Shown: positions 8,276-16,892, counted from the stretch's first letter. The stretch: 40,577 bases of DNA from Pseudomonas sp. QTF5 (GCF_000512695.2 NZ_AZRW02000052.1:1-40577); one strand, 5' to 3'. Notes: a model not told the origin generated them from the letters alone. Numbers and translations are program-made.

Positions 8276-8820
8276 AGCACCGCCCTCGCCCGCGCCCACA
8301 GTTCTTGTCGATCTTTCAAGCCGTTGAGCCCACCGTTGATCTTTCGGGTGATGCCCTCGAAATCATCACGATCCGCCAGGGCATTCAGCTCGCGCACCCA
8401 CCAGAACCATGCAGCCGATTCGGCAGCCCATTGCGGCAACTCGAGTAGCTCCGGTGTTCGCAACAAACGCTCATCGCTGAACAATGCCAAGCTACATCGC
8501 AGATAGTTGCTACGACCCGTCACCTGAATCAGACCGCGACCGCAATAGCGCTGACCATCACCGTCGGCTTCCAACGTGTTACCCAGCCTCGAGGCGAGTG
8601 AACCCGTGTCGTACTTTGCTAGGTACTGCTCGCCGCCGAGCTCGCGGACATACTGCAGCTGGCCAGACTCATGACCGGCCTGCGCCAAAAAGGCCGCCTG
8701 GCGTTTCGTTGTATCGATCTGGCGACGGGTCATTGCCGCGTTCAGAGCAGATACAAAAACGCCCGCTTTGCGGCGGGCGTTAGGCATGATTCGCAGCAAT
8801 TGCTGCTCAGTAATCGACAT
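8257..8820 (-). CDS. GH19 (chitinase-class) endolysin
   Basis: This 187-aa peptidoglycan hydrolase belongs to the glycoside hydrolase 19-type phage lysozymes. The catalytic-region signature is AGHESGQLQYVRE with Glu51 as probable general acid. The family motif GRGLIQVTGRSNY lies near residues 95-107. There is no signal peptide or SAR segment, so release needs the holin. The ATG at 8820 was chosen for its GGAG ribosome binding site; upstream in-frame starts lack one. A hairpin with U-tract sits 22 nt before the start, and a second terminator-like hairpin lies inside codons about 14-23. Confidence 0.9.
   Translation of the reverse strand: MSITEQQLLRIMPNARRKAGVFVSALNAAMTRRQIDTTKRQAAFLAQAGHESGQLQYVRELGGEQYLAKYDTGSLASRLGNTLEADGDGQRYCGRGLIQVTGRSNYLRCSLALFSDERLLRTPELLELPQWAAESAAWFWWVRELNALADRDDFEGITRKINGGLNGLKDRQELWARARAVLCVSST
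8755..8781 (-). terminator. Terminator-like hairpin inside the endolysin coding sequence
   Basis: A 9-bp perfect stem, AACGCCCGC (8758-8766) with GCGGGCGTT (8773-8781), closes a 6-nt loop. On the coding (-) strand it is followed by a run of five U. It falls within codons about 14-23 of the endolysin (residues NARRKAGVF). It has every feature of a rho-independent terminator; whether it works in vivo is unknown. Confidence 0.6.
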
Positions 8821-8841
8821 AGCTTCTCCAGAAATAAAAAT

Positions 8842-8857
8842 GCCGCTCACAGGCGGC
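8842..8857 (-). terminator. Start-proximal hairpin plus U-tract before endolysin
   Basis: GCCGC (8842-8846) and GCGGC (8853-8857) pair around TCACAG. On the - strand this is followed by ATTTTTATTTC and the endolysin ribosome binding site. It begins 22 nt upstream of the start codon, one of six similarly placed hairpins in the late operon. Confidence 0.5.
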
Positions 8858-8883
8858 GGTTGCTCGATCCGGTTGGAACAGCG

Positions 8884-9927
8884 TCACAGCTGGACCACTT
8901 TGGTTTGCTTGGCCTGCTTTTTCTTCTTGCCTTGGGCCTTGGCCTTGCCCTGCTTGCCGCCGTTGCATTCGACGGTGGTGTCCCACCCCGATTGGGTAAA
9001 TACCTGCTCCACCGAGTCGACCAGATATTCCCCATCCAGGCCGACCTTGAAGCCCTGGGCATTGATCAGGCGTTCGGCAAACAGGTCGGTGCGGCCGACC
9101 ATTTCCAGGCGGACTGCAGCGGTCGAGCGGTTGAAGGCCGCCAGCCGTGCCCGAGCGGCCTGCTCGGCGGCGGTCTTGTGCGGATGAATATGGCGATCGG
9201 TATGCACCGGCGGCAGGCCGTCCGGGGCGCCCTCGTTGTCCAGGGTGACAACCGCCAGCTTGCCGGTCTGCTTGTCCTGGTACTTGGCGCTAACGGCCTT
9301 GTGGGTCGAGCGATCGCCGAGGCGGAACTGCCAGCGACTGACATCGCTGCGCCCGATCGTGACCACGCCAAACGCCTTGCCGCTCGCTCTCTGCCCGCCC
9401 TGCCGGGGCATTACCAACAACTTGTCGTCCGCCACCTTGGCCGTACAGTCATATTGCCGGGCCAGGCGCGTGACAAAGTTAAAGTCCGACTCGTTGAGCT
9501 GGTCCGCCCGGGGCACGACGGTGGCCACCCGGCAGGCCGGCTCCCAACCATTGCGCCGGGCGATGGTGCTCACGATCTGCGCAAGGCTGACGTTTTCCCA
9601 ACTGCCGCTGCGCGTGGTCTTGCCACTGCCGCGCATGTCGCTGGCCTTGCCCCGGATCACCAGGGTATCCGGCGGCCCGGATAACTCGACCTCATCCACC
9701 GTGTAACGGCCCTGGCGGGCCAGGTCCTGGCCGGCGTAGCCGAGATAAACCTCAATGCTCGCGCCGCGCTCGGGCAGTGCTACGGCGCCGTCACGGTCAT
9801 CAATGCGCAGCTCAAACTCGTCCGACTCCATGCCGGGCTTGTCCGAGGTGCGCAGCAACAGCAGGCGGTCATTGATCAAGCGGGTAATGTCGCTGCCATC
9901 AGCAACGATGCGAAACATGGGGGTCAT
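8884..9927 (-). CDS. D: P2 gpD-like late control/tail tip protein
   Basis: This 347-aa protein belongs to the P2 gpD/Mu gp44 family, which forms the central hub of the contractile-tail baseplate; in some P2-like phages it was named late control protein. It begins MTPMFRIVADGSDITRLIND, a typical N-terminus for the family, with the hub-like repeats DRDGAVALPERGASIEVYLGY and RYTVDEVELSG. The C-terminus is Lys/Gln-rich (KAKAQGKKKKQAKQ), probably a disordered tail. I chose ATG 9927 although its ribosome binding site is weak; ATG 9918 is an alternative. It follows X and U as in P2, and a hairpin precedes it. Confidence 0.9.
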   Translation of the reverse strand: MTPMFRIVADGSDITRLINDRLLLLRTSDKPGMESDEFELRIDDRDGAVALPERGASIEVYLGYAGQDLARQGRYTVDEVELSGPPDTLVIRGKASDMRGSGKTTRSGSWENVSLAQIVSTIARRNGWEPACRVATVVPRADQLNESDFNFVTRLARQYDCTAKVADDKLLVMPRQGGQRASGKAFGVVTIGRSDVSRWQFRLGDRSTHKAVSAKYQDKQTGKLAVVTLDNEGAPDGLPPVHTDRHIHPHKTAAEQAARARLAAFNRSTAAVRLEMVGRTDLFAERLINAQGFKVGLDGEYLVDSVEQVFTQSGWDTTVECNGGKQGKAKAQGKKKKQAKQTKVVQL

Positions 9928-9948
9928 GGTCGGTACCAACAAAAAGCC

Positions 9949-9961
9949 CCGCACTCGGCGG
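9949..9961 (-). terminator. Start-proximal hairpin plus U-tract before gene D
   Basis: CCGC (9949-9952) pairs with GCGG (9958-9961), followed on the - strand by GGCTTTTTG. The stem is short and would be a weak terminator alone. It begins 22 nt upstream of the D start. Confidence 0.4.
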
Positions 9962-9987
9962 AGTAATCCGGGGGATGTAGGAAAAGC

Positions 9988-10197
9988 TCAGCCCCAGAGC
10001 TGAATGACTTCCTCGACAGCCGCCTGGGGCAGGTCCGGCAGCACGATCAGCAGCCCGGCGCGAAAAGGTTGCGGCTCAGCAGCCAACCCGGGGTTGGCCT
10101 CCAGCACCGCCTCCACGCTCCCATTCAGATGGCCATAGACGTTATGGCAAAGGCTGTCCAGCCGATCGCCGTCAGACGTTCTGCAAGTCTTCGCCAT
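9988..10197 (-). CDS. X: P2 gpX-like tail protein
   Basis: This 69-aa protein matches the phage tail protein X family, a LysM-like small tail component in P2-type phages. It begins MAKTCRTSDGDRLDSLCHNVYGH and ends with the family-typical hydrophobic stretch RAGLLIVLPDLP. ATG 10197 was taken as start because the upstream frame overlaps U deeply and does not resemble the family. It overlaps the end of U by 26 nt, suggesting translational coupling. Order U-X-D is that of P2. Confidence 0.88.
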   Translation of the reverse strand: MAKTCRTSDGDRLDSLCHNVYGHLNGSVEAVLEANPGLAAEPQPFRAGLLIVLPDLPQAAVEEVIQLWG

Positions 10198-11017
10198 AGC
10201 GAACGAACTCCAGGCTAAAAGATTGTTTGCGCGGGATGCCGCCCTGCAGCAGCGCGCTCTGTTCTTCATCGATCGAGGTCAGGCACCAGTCGCCCAGGAC
10301 GTGGCCATAGCCCGTGGTCAGCCCCAGCGGCAACAGCTGGGCACCGATACTGCGCAAGGTGTCCAGTTGCTTGAGGCCGCCTTTGTGGCCCGGGTAGATC
10401 GCGCCCTTGAGCGTGATTTTCTCGTCGCCCATGCCCACCGCCTGCTGCGCCGGCCGCCGCGTCAGACGCTCCTGCGAGGCCCAGCGGAATGCCGTCTGCC
10501 GACTCAGCTCGTCAAACGCTGCGGTGTCCAGGTTGAAGTAATACGGCGGCGCCTCATGCTTGTGCGGCTGGATGATCAGCAGGTGCGGAAACGGCTTGAC
10601 CGCTTCCACCGCCGGCGTGGTGTCCTTGGCAAAGGCGCTGGTCGGAATGATGCTACCCAGCGAGGGGCTGAGTTTGCCGGCCAGCTTGTTGATCGCGGTA
10701 CCGGCCCGCGCCGCCAGCTCCTTGAACACCCCCAGGCGCTCCTCGATCTGCGAGGCAGCGCGGGTCGCCGTGTTGTAGATGGCCACCACCGCGCCCACCT
10801 TGGCCTGCGCGGCAGTGACGCCACGCATGACCCGCTGCAGCTTCTCGCCCACGGCCGGGCCAATGATCGGCAGGCGTTCCAACTCACCCACCGCGCCGCT
10901 CATCTCGCCAATTGCGCCATTGACCGGCCCCAGCATCCCGTCCAGGTTGCGCCGCCCCGCCTGCCCGGCCGCGACCAGGTACTTGAGGCTGCCCTGCATT
11001 TGCTCCATGTACGGCAT
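10172..11017 (-). CDS. U: P2 gpU-like tail protein with N-terminal extension
   Basis: This 281-aa tail completion protein has its C-terminal ~130 residues (from about PFPHLLIIQP to RYGEDLQ) typical of the P2 gpU family. An additional N-terminal ~140 residues are Ala/Gly-rich and helical (GAIGEMSGAVGELERLPIIGPAVGEKLQRV). P2 gpU is around 160 aa, so the protein is longer than the prototype. GGAGG lies just before the ATG at 11017. It follows the tape measure gene by 9 nt. The extension might contact the tape measure end; that is inference. Confidence 0.87.
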   Translation of the reverse strand: MPYMEQMQGSLKYLVAAGQAGRRNLDGMLGPVNGAIGEMSGAVGELERLPIIGPAVGEKLQRVMRGVTAAQAKVGAVVAIYNTATRAASQIEERLGVFKELAARAGTAINKLAGKLSPSLGSIIPTSAFAKDTTPAVEAVKPFPHLLIIQPHKHEAPPYYFNLDTAAFDELSRQTAFRWASQERLTRRPAQQAVGMGDEKITLKGAIYPGHKGGLKQLDTLRSIGAQLLPLGLTTGYGHVLGDWCLTSIDEEQSALLQGGIPRKQSFSLEFVRYGEDLQNV

Positions 11018-11026
11018 CCCGCCTCC

Positions 11027-13369
11027 TTACCCAACGTGTGGGGCATCGAATAGTTTTCGTGACTCGGCTTGACGGGTGAAGTCGTCAAACAGGCGGCGCA
11101 AGTGCGGCTCCAGATCGCGGGACAATTGCGCCGGATCTTTTACGTCCCCCTGCACCGTGATGGCCAAATTCGGCGCAAACGTCAGCTTCTGCTCGATCTT
11201 GGCCGGCGGCGGCATGGGGGCCGGCGCCGGCTTGAGCATCATCGGCGGCACGGCCCCCGACTTCGACTCGGGCGCCATCAGCGCCCGGGCGACATCGCCC
11301 ATGGCCGGCCCTGGCAACGGCTTGAGCAGTAACGGCGACGGCGCTAAGGCGTTCGGGCTGGCTTGGGCCTTTGCACCAAACACCGCCTTGCCTGCCTGGC
11401 CGCCCAGTTCACCCCCACCCCAGGCACCGAGCATGCCGCCGATCAGCCCACCAACCACGGTACCAATCAACGGCACCACGGAACCGACCGCAGCCCCTGC
11501 GGCGGCGCCGGCCATGGTGCCAGCCAGCGTGCCCGCCGCATTGCCGTAGCCCTCGGCCTTCTCGTCCTGGGTCGTGGCCGTCTGATAGACCTCGACCGCC
11601 TTCAGGCCTGCGCCCAGGACGGCCAGCGGCACGGTCGCCTTGACCACCGTAGCCGCCCTTGCCAGGCGTCCGCCCTTGCCCGCACCTTTCGCGGCCTCGC
11701 CGGCAACATCAGGACCGGCCGCCGTTGGGTTGGTCACAAACACGCGCTGAACGGCGTTCGGCTGGCCAGCCATCGCGCCGCGAGTGACATTGAGCAGCCC
11801 CCGGCCAATCTTGATTGCCGCGACCACATTGCGCAGCGCGAGAAGCCCCGCACCGGCCGCCGCCAGGCCAATGACCAGCGGCGGCGCCTTGTCCGTTAGA
11901 GTGGTGATACCCCGCGCCGCCGTGGTCAGCCCGTCGGCCAACGCATCAGTCGCCGGCCGAATCGCATCACCAATGCTGCGCAATGCGTCATTACCGGCCT
12001 GGGCCATTTCGGCCCACTTCTGCGACGACGTTTCCCGGCGCTCGGCCAGGTTCTTGTCGAGAATGCCAGACGCTTGCGCCCCGTCCTTTTTCAACTGCTC
12101 GTAAAGCTGCTTGTTCTGTACATAGGCCGTCAGCGCGGCCTTGACCTGCATGTCGGCGAAGAGGTCGCCAGTGCGCAATGCCTGCTCCAGGGCGTTGATC
12201 ATGGCCAGGGCTTTGACCGGGTCCGCCTCCTGGCTGATCTTGGCCGTCGCCTCGGCCATCTGCTTGGCCTTGTCCGGATCGGTCGCCTCGATGTAGCGCT
12301 GCGCCAAGGCAAAGCTGGATTCCAGCGTCGACATGCCTTTCTGCAGACCAGTGTTCATCGAGCCCTGGTAGTCGATCCCGGCCTTGTCATAAGCCTTGAC
12401 CACATCCCCCGAACCGATTTTTTCCATCCAGTTTTTAAGATTGTTGGCGGCCTCGTCTGCGCCGCCGGCAGTTTTCATTTGCACCTGCAGCATCGCGCCG
12501 AGCTGGGTCACGGCATCCATACCGCTGATGCCCAGCTTGCCCATGCTGGCCAGCAGCTCGGGAAACCACTTGGCCATGTCGCTGGCTTCAAAGCTGCCCG
12601 CCTGCCCCTGATAGGCGATCGCCTCCAGCGCCTGCTGCATCTGCTTGGGATCGCTGATCTCGGCATTCTGCTGCAGCGCCTGGATCATCTTGGCCGTGTC
12701 GGTACCACCTGAGCCCTGGCCAACCACGAACTTGGCCGCCACCGGCGCATACTCCAACGCCTTGGCCAGGTCCATGCCGGCGCCTACCAGCTGATTGACC
12801 ACATCGGCCACGTCGTTTCGCCCCATGCCGGCGCGTTCCGAGGTCTGGATAATGGTGCGCGACATCTGCGCCTCGGCCGGCGCATTGGCAATGCCGGCCT
12901 TGATGGCGATGTCGCGGATCATCGCTTGGTAATCGGCGCTGACCTTGGTCGGGATCGCCGCTACACCCGTGGCGGCCACGGCCTGACCGATGCCGCTTTT
13001 CAGGCTGGCCCGGCCGTCGTCAATTTGCTTGTGTCCCTTCAGCTGCAGGTCAGCGCTGCGCGCCACCTGGCCGAGCACCTTGTATTCCCGGGCCAGTCGG
13101 CCCACCTCCACGCCCTGCTTGCGCAGACTGGCCAGGTTATTTTCCAGTCGCCGCAGCAGCGCCGAGGCGCCTTTCTCGCCGCTGTCGTGCGCCTTCTTCC
13201 ACTCATCGCGCAGACGCATGGTCTCGCCAATGGTCTTCTGCAGCACCCGCGCCTTGTCGCCCTGCGCGGAAAGCTTGTCGATGCGCCTGCCCACATCCTT
13301 GAACGCGGCGCCCACGGTCGCACTGACCGCGCCGCCGATCACCAGACCGAGTGCCAGTTTATTTGCCAT
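11027..13369 (-). CDS. T: Tail tape measure protein
   Basis: This 780-aa protein sets tail length and guides sheath/tube assembly, P2 gpT class. The N-terminal half is long-helical and charged (DVGRRIDKLSAQGDKAR onward), with a conserved TP901/P2-type core around residues 150-300 (YQAMIRDIAIKAGIAN, AADEAANNLKNW region). Hydrophobic Gly/Ala-rich segments (about 490-540 and 590-660) would insert in membrane or form hairpins during DNA ejection. It ends with a Pro-rich linker and helix. Position directly after the E/E' chaperone genes is the canonical one. Confidence 0.93.
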   Translation of the reverse strand: MANKLALGLVIGGAVSATVGAAFKDVGRRIDKLSAQGDKARVLQKTIGETMRLRDEWKKAHDSGEKGASALLRRLENNLASLRKQGVEVGRLAREYKVLGQVARSADLQLKGHKQIDDGRASLKSGIGQAVAATGVAAIPTKVSADYQAMIRDIAIKAGIANAPAEAQMSRTIIQTSERAGMGRNDVADVVNQLVGAGMDLAKALEYAPVAAKFVVGQGSGGTDTAKMIQALQQNAEISDPKQMQQALEAIAYQGQAGSFEASDMAKWFPELLASMGKLGISGMDAVTQLGAMLQVQMKTAGGADEAANNLKNWMEKIGSGDVVKAYDKAGIDYQGSMNTGLQKGMSTLESSFALAQRYIEATDPDKAKQMAEATAKISQEADPVKALAMINALEQALRTGDLFADMQVKAALTAYVQNKQLYEQLKKDGAQASGILDKNLAERRETSSQKWAEMAQAGNDALRSIGDAIRPATDALADGLTTAARGITTLTDKAPPLVIGLAAAGAGLLALRNVVAAIKIGRGLLNVTRGAMAGQPNAVQRVFVTNPTAAGPDVAGEAAKGAGKGGRLARAATVVKATVPLAVLGAGLKAVEVYQTATTQDEKAEGYGNAAGTLAGTMAGAAAGAAVGSVVPLIGTVVGGLIGGMLGAWGGGELGGQAGKAVFGAKAQASPNALAPSPLLLKPLPGPAMGDVARALMAPESKSGAVPPMMLKPAPAPMPPPAKIEQKLTFAPNLAITVQGDVKDPAQLSRDLEPHLRRLFDDFTRQAESRKLFDAPHVG

Positions 13370-13406
13370 AGAAGGGCCTTGTTACGCGTAACGGGAGGGA
13401 ATGGGC

Positions 13407-13532
13407 TCAGTCCATGAGCCACCAGAGCATGCGGTCAAACGGCATACTCTCGATTTCAGCGGCCGAGAAGTGAAACTCCTGGGCCAGCCGCTTAGCGACC
13501 GCTCGCTGTGTCGTAGGGGTAAGGCTCATCAT
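13407..13532 (-). CDS. gpE'-like tail assembly chaperone partner ORF
   Basis: A 41-codon frame overlaps the end of E by 41 nt and ends 38 nt before the tape measure start. It reads AVAKRLAQEFHFSAAEIESM then PFDRMLWWLMD, which resembles the C-terminal E' part of the P2 E/E' frameshift protein (GpE family). It lies in the +1 (equivalently -2) frame relative to E, not the -1 frame used by P2. It also has its own tandem ATG ATG at 13532/13529. It may be made by programmed frameshifting or independent initiation; the sequence does not decide. Confidence 0.6.
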   Translation of the reverse strand: MMSLTPTTQRAVAKRLAQEFHFSAAEIESMPFDRMLWWLMD

Positions 13533-13827
13533 CTTCGACCAGGCGAAAATAACCGGCCTGGAGGCGGTTGTAGTCCACCACGGTCAGGCGCTCGACATCT
13601 TTCGCCCCTACCTCGGCCAGGCTAGCCAGCAAGATCACTTCGCGCTTCTCATCATCGCCCGCCGATTGCTGGGTGGCCTGGCGGACATCGAACACGCTCG
13701 GCGCGCGCAGGTTGAGGGTGTTGACCTTTACGCCGTTGCACTCCACGGCCTTGCGCAACTTGATGCTTGCGCCGTCCTCGGTCAGGGTCAGCCAGCTTGG
13801 CAGTTTTTTCTCAGTCGTCATCGTCAT
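13492..13827 (-). CDS. E: gpE-like tail assembly chaperone
   Basis: This 111-aa protein occupies the P2 gpE position between the tube gene and tape measure gene. It has the typical tail-assembly-chaperone composition: DVRQATQQ, a segment EKREVILLASLAEV, and a D-rich C-terminus (LVEDDEPYPYD). Such proteins coat the tape measure before tube polymerisation. ATG 13827 has TAAGGAG upstream. The E' frame overlaps its 3' end. Confidence 0.82.
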   Translation of the reverse strand: MTMTTEKKLPSWLTLTEDGASIKLRKAVECNGVKVNTLNLRAPSVFDVRQATQQSAGDDEKREVILLASLAEVGAKDVERLTVVDYNRLQAGYFRLVEDDEPYPYDTASGR

Positions 13828-13833
13828 AGCTCC

Positions 13834-14337
13834 TTACATGCCCAGTGCGTTACGCACGTCCATCAGTTGGTCGACGCCATTAATGACGCGCACCGAGCTC
13901 ACGGGATCGATTTCGTACATCACCCGGCCATCGATCTCCAGCTTGTAGTAAGTCACGGCGACGGCGTACTTGAACTCGCCCTTGTCGCCGGCCTTCCAGT
14001 CGCCCGGGTCGACTTCCTTGAGGCCGCCGCGCAGGGTCGCCACCACGGCAGTGACTGCGCCTTTCTGGCCCTTGAAGGCGCCCCGGAACGTGGCGTTGAA
14101 GCCGGTTTGATCGAAGGCGCCGAAATGCTTCAGCACCTCCTTACGCACACCGTTGGTGTTAAAGCTGGCCTCCAGCTTTTCCAGGCCCATATCCATCTCC
14201 ACCGGCGCATCCATGCCGCCGCCCCGGTACTCGTCGGTTTTAACCGTCAGCTTAGGCAGGGTCAGGCTCGGCACATCGCCCTGCAGGCTGGTACCGTCGA
14301 TGAACAGGTTAGTGTTGAACAGCGTTTGCGGAATCAT
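13834..14337 (-). CDS. FII: Contractile tail tube protein (FII)
   Basis: This 167-aa major tail tube protein of the P2 FII family begins MIPQTLFNTNLFIDGTSLQG, with family features VKTDEYRGGGMDAPVEMDMGLEKLEA split over residues 30-60 and a C-terminal MYEIDPVSSVRVINGVDQL. Length matches P2 FII (about 170). AGGAGGGCACCCA precedes the start. It follows the sheath gene by 12 nt. Confidence 0.95.
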   Translation of the reverse strand: MIPQTLFNTNLFIDGTSLQGDVPSLTLPKLTVKTDEYRGGGMDAPVEMDMGLEKLEASFNTNGVRKEVLKHFGAFDQTGFNATFRGAFKGQKGAVTAVVATLRGGLKEVDPGDWKAGDKGEFKYAVAVTYYKLEIDGRVMYEIDPVSSVRVINGVDQLMDVRNALGM

Positions 14338-14349
14338 TGGGTGCCCTCC

Positions 14350-15516
14350 TTAGGCTGCTTCCAGGACTTCAGTCAGCCACTCGTTAGTGACCTCGATTTG
14401 GAAAATCGGGTTTTCCGCCGGCGGTACATCGGTAAAGCGGATCGTCCAGTACACCCGGCCCTGCTCAATCTGGGTGGCCGTGTTCAGCTCGGGATCGGCG
14501 TACACCTCGAAATTGATCACGGCGCCCAGGGCCTTCAGGTCGCGCATGAACGCCTGCAGCCCCTCGGTCACATCCTTGATGTAGGTCTTGGTGATGCCCA
14601 GGTCCACGGCCCACTTGTGCCCCGCCTGGATCGCGTCCATGACCATGTCGGTGGTGCGCACGCGGGTGACGAAGGCCCATTTCGGATCGCTGGACAGCGT
14701 GCGGTTGCCCCACAGACGGAACCCGCCATCACGGATGATGGTGGTGACGTTGGCCGCGTTGAGCAGGTTGGCCCGGCAGGTCGGATCACCGTCCAGGTAC
14801 TCGACCGGCCGGCCGGTGCCGGTGATGCCCGCGATTTCCTTGTTCGACGGCGACGCCCAGAAGCCAAAGCGCGCATCGGTCTGCGCGAACAATCCCGCCG
14901 CATGCGCGGACGCCGGCACGCTCTCGTCGGCGTTGGCCAACGTGCTCCACTGCTTGACGCCGGGATCGACCAGGAAAAAGCGCTTGGAGCCAAAATTACC
15001 GGCAAAGGCAATGGCTGCCTCATCGGTGGTATTCGGTCCGTCAATGATGGCCAGCGCCTTGAGCTTGTCCGCCAGCACGCCCATGGCCGTAGTCACCGCC
15101 TCGGTGGCGCTGTGCGCAGGCGCGATCAACAACCGCGGTCGCAGGTTGAACAGGCTTTTGCCGTCCAACAGAGCTTGCAGGCCGGTGCGCTTGCCGTCCG
15201 CCGCCACGCCGCCAATGATCGCGCTAGTGAGTACGCCCGCCTCGGTATTGGCCGGCACGCCGATGGCCACGATCGCCGCAGCAGCCTGATTGAAGATGGC
15301 CAGCGCGGACTTGGTCAGTGCCGAGTCGGCACCGAATGCCGCCACCGCCTCACGCGGGGTGGTCAGCAGCGTAGGCACATCGGACTCCACCAGGCCCAGG
15401 CCAGGGGTGAAGGTGTCGACCAGGCCAATGACCGAAGACGACGGCAGGCGAATGACGCGCGCGCCCTTTTCGACCAGCGCCGTCGTGACGCCGTGAAAGA
15501 AGTCGGTAGAACTCAT
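14350..15516 (-). CDS. FI: Contractile tail sheath protein (FI)
   Basis: This 388-aa tail sheath of the P2 FI family (P2 FI is about 396 aa) begins MSSTDFFHGVTTALVEKGAR. Family features include VIGLVDTF, a PTLLTTPREAVAAFG loop, a C-terminal VNGL-like RFTDVPPAENPIFQIEVTN, and a last segment ending in VLEAA. It contracts around the FII tube on infection, so the phage is a myovirus. Start ATG 15516 has GGAGATAGTT upstream; the frame's extra four residues are ignored. A strong hairpin with seven U lies 24 nt upstream. Confidence 0.95.
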   Translation of the reverse strand: MSSTDFFHGVTTALVEKGARVIRLPSSSVIGLVDTFTPGLGLVESDVPTLLTTPREAVAAFGADSALTKSALAIFNQAAAAIVAIGVPANTEAGVLTSAIIGGVAADGKRTGLQALLDGKSLFNLRPRLLIAPAHSATEAVTTAMGVLADKLKALAIIDGPNTTDEAAIAFAGNFGSKRFFLVDPGVKQWSTLANADESVPASAHAAGLFAQTDARFGFWASPSNKEIAGITGTGRPVEYLDGDPTCRANLLNAANVTTIIRDGGFRLWGNRTLSSDPKWAFVTRVRTTDMVMDAIQAGHKWAVDLGITKTYIKDVTEGLQAFMRDLKALGAVINFEVYADPELNTATQIEQGRVYWTIRFTDVPPAENPIFQIEVTNEWLTEVLEAA

Positions 15517-15532
15517 AACTATCTCCATAGAA

Positions 15533-15557
15533 ACAAAAAAACCGCCAATCGGCGGTT
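15533..15557 (-). terminator. Strong start-proximal hairpin plus U-tract before sheath gene
   Basis: AACCGCC (15540-15546) and GGCGGTT (15551-15557) form a perfect 7-bp stem with a 4-nt loop. On the - strand it ends in seven consecutive T then GTTTC. It sits between the tail fibre gene and FI, 24 nt before the FI start. It would be an efficient intrinsic terminator if not overridden. Confidence 0.65.
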
Positions 15558-15581
15558 GCGTTACAGCGGTAGAACTTGTGC

Positions 15582-16892
15582 TTACATCGGCGTGACGCGA
15601 TACCCGACCGCGATCCAGCGAACACCAAAGGACTGAACGCCGCTATCATATTCAGTGAAAGCGAGAACGAATCCCGAAGTGGTCAATGAGGTTTCGACCA
15701 TCGCGCAAGTAACCGACGAGGCCGCCCAATTGCCGCCTGGGTGCATGGTAATAACTGGAATAACAATAAAAGGCGCGGTATCAAACCAACGAGGAAAGTT
15801 GAACTGCACATTCCATTGGCCGCCCCGCATGTCGCCCAAGTACGAGTTACCCCACTGCACAAACAGCCCGGTGTCCTTGTCCCACCAGAAGCCCGTCGGG
15901 CTGTGATACAAGCTTGCCGGCGTGCCGGCGCCGATGTTCCCCCGCGCCCAGGCCGGGTTATTGGCACCCGTGCCACCGAGCGCGATCGGCAAAATGCCGC
16001 TGACAATCTTGCCCGCGTCCAGGCCGGCCAAGGCCAGTTGAATGGTGAGGTCGCTATTGCCGTCGAACCAGCCAATCCCCGTCGCCGCACCGTTGAAGGT
16101 CAGCGCCCGGCCGTTCTGCAGCTTGGTCGCAGTGCCGGCGTTGCCGGTGGTCGGCCGGCTCAGGGTGCCGGTAGTGATTTTGCTGGCATCCAGCGCCGGA
16201 ATATCCGCCGCCGCCAGCGCCTGGCCTTCGACCACCAGGCCCTTGGCGTTGACCTTGACTTTGCCATAGGCGCCCGCCTTGACCCCCGTATTGGCGAGCG
16301 TCAGGGCGATGCCCGCATTGTCCGAGCCATCGAACTGGGCCTCACCGGTGGCATCGCCCGTCAACGCGATTTTGCGTGCGGTCTTCAGCTTGACGGCGCT
16401 GCCCGCCTCGCCCTTGGCGATCTCCTCGCGCACGGTGTTGACGGTTGCCGTGACCAGGGTCGGGTCATCAAACAACGTGATGTTGGCCGTGCTGCTCACC
16501 AGGATCTGCAAGCGGATGCCCTGGGTGCGCCCGGTGCCTTGGGCCAGGGTCGGCTTGTAGGTCGCCGGGTAGCTGGCCACCGCGACCAGGGCGCCGGTCG
16601 AGTCGTACAGACCGACTTCGCGCACCCACCAGCCACCCACGTCTGACGGCAGGATCAGTTCCGCGACGATCACCGGGCGATCCGCACGAACCGTCAGCCG
16701 GTTTAACTTCATCCGCACGTTTTCGTGAATCAGCTTTTTTTGCAGTTTCGACGGTAACGGCGTTACCCCGTTTCCATCCCCCACGCCCATATGGGTGATG
16801 TCCCAGGGCGTCCCGTTTGCAATCGCTTTGGCTTGTTGCGCCGCGCCAACATCCGTCAGCATGGCGATATACAAAGTGTTTTGCTCTGCCAT
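15582..16892 (-). CDS. Tail fibre protein (P2 gpH-type, tail-collar N-terminus)
   Basis: In this 436-aa fibre the first ~160 residues are the phage tail-collar/DUF3751 domain that attaches fibres to the baseplate (MAEQNTLYIAMLTDVGAA, GDGNGVTPLPS, WWVREVGLYD). The middle has short beta-repeat elements (ALTGDATGEAQFDGS, IPALDASKITTGTL, ILPIALGGTGA), typical of trimeric fibres. The end (about 330-436: WNVQFNFPRWFDTAPF to GVRWIAVGYRV) resembles a host-binding tip domain. No tail-fibre assembly chaperone gene follows, so the fibre may fold without one or use a chaperone elsewhere. Confidence 0.88.
   Translation of the reverse strand: MAEQNTLYIAMLTDVGAAQQAKAIANGTPWDITHMGVGDGNGVTPLPSKLQKKLIHENVRMKLNRLTVRADRPVIVAELILPSDVGGWWVREVGLYDSTGALVAVASYPATYKPTLAQGTGRTQGIRLQILVSSTANITLFDDPTLVTATVNTVREEIAKGEAGSAVKLKTARKIALTGDATGEAQFDGSDNAGIALTLANTGVKAGAYGKVKVNAKGLVVEGQALAAADIPALDASKITTGTLSRPTTGNAGTATKLQNGRALTFNGAATGIGWFDGNSDLTIQLALAGLDAGKIVSGILPIALGGTGANNPAWARGNIGAGTPASLYHSPTGFWWDKDTGLFVQWGNSYLGDMRGGQWNVQFNFPRWFDTAPFIVIPVITMHPGGNWAASSVTCAMVETSLTTSGFVLAFTEYDSGVQSFGVRWIAVGYRVTPM

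Noticed and set aside
13666..15636. Long + strand frame (656 aa) opposite FI/FII/E
   Set aside because: Antisense shadow of high-GC coding DNA; Arg/His/Gln-rich and unlike any protein, while the - strand genes are certain.
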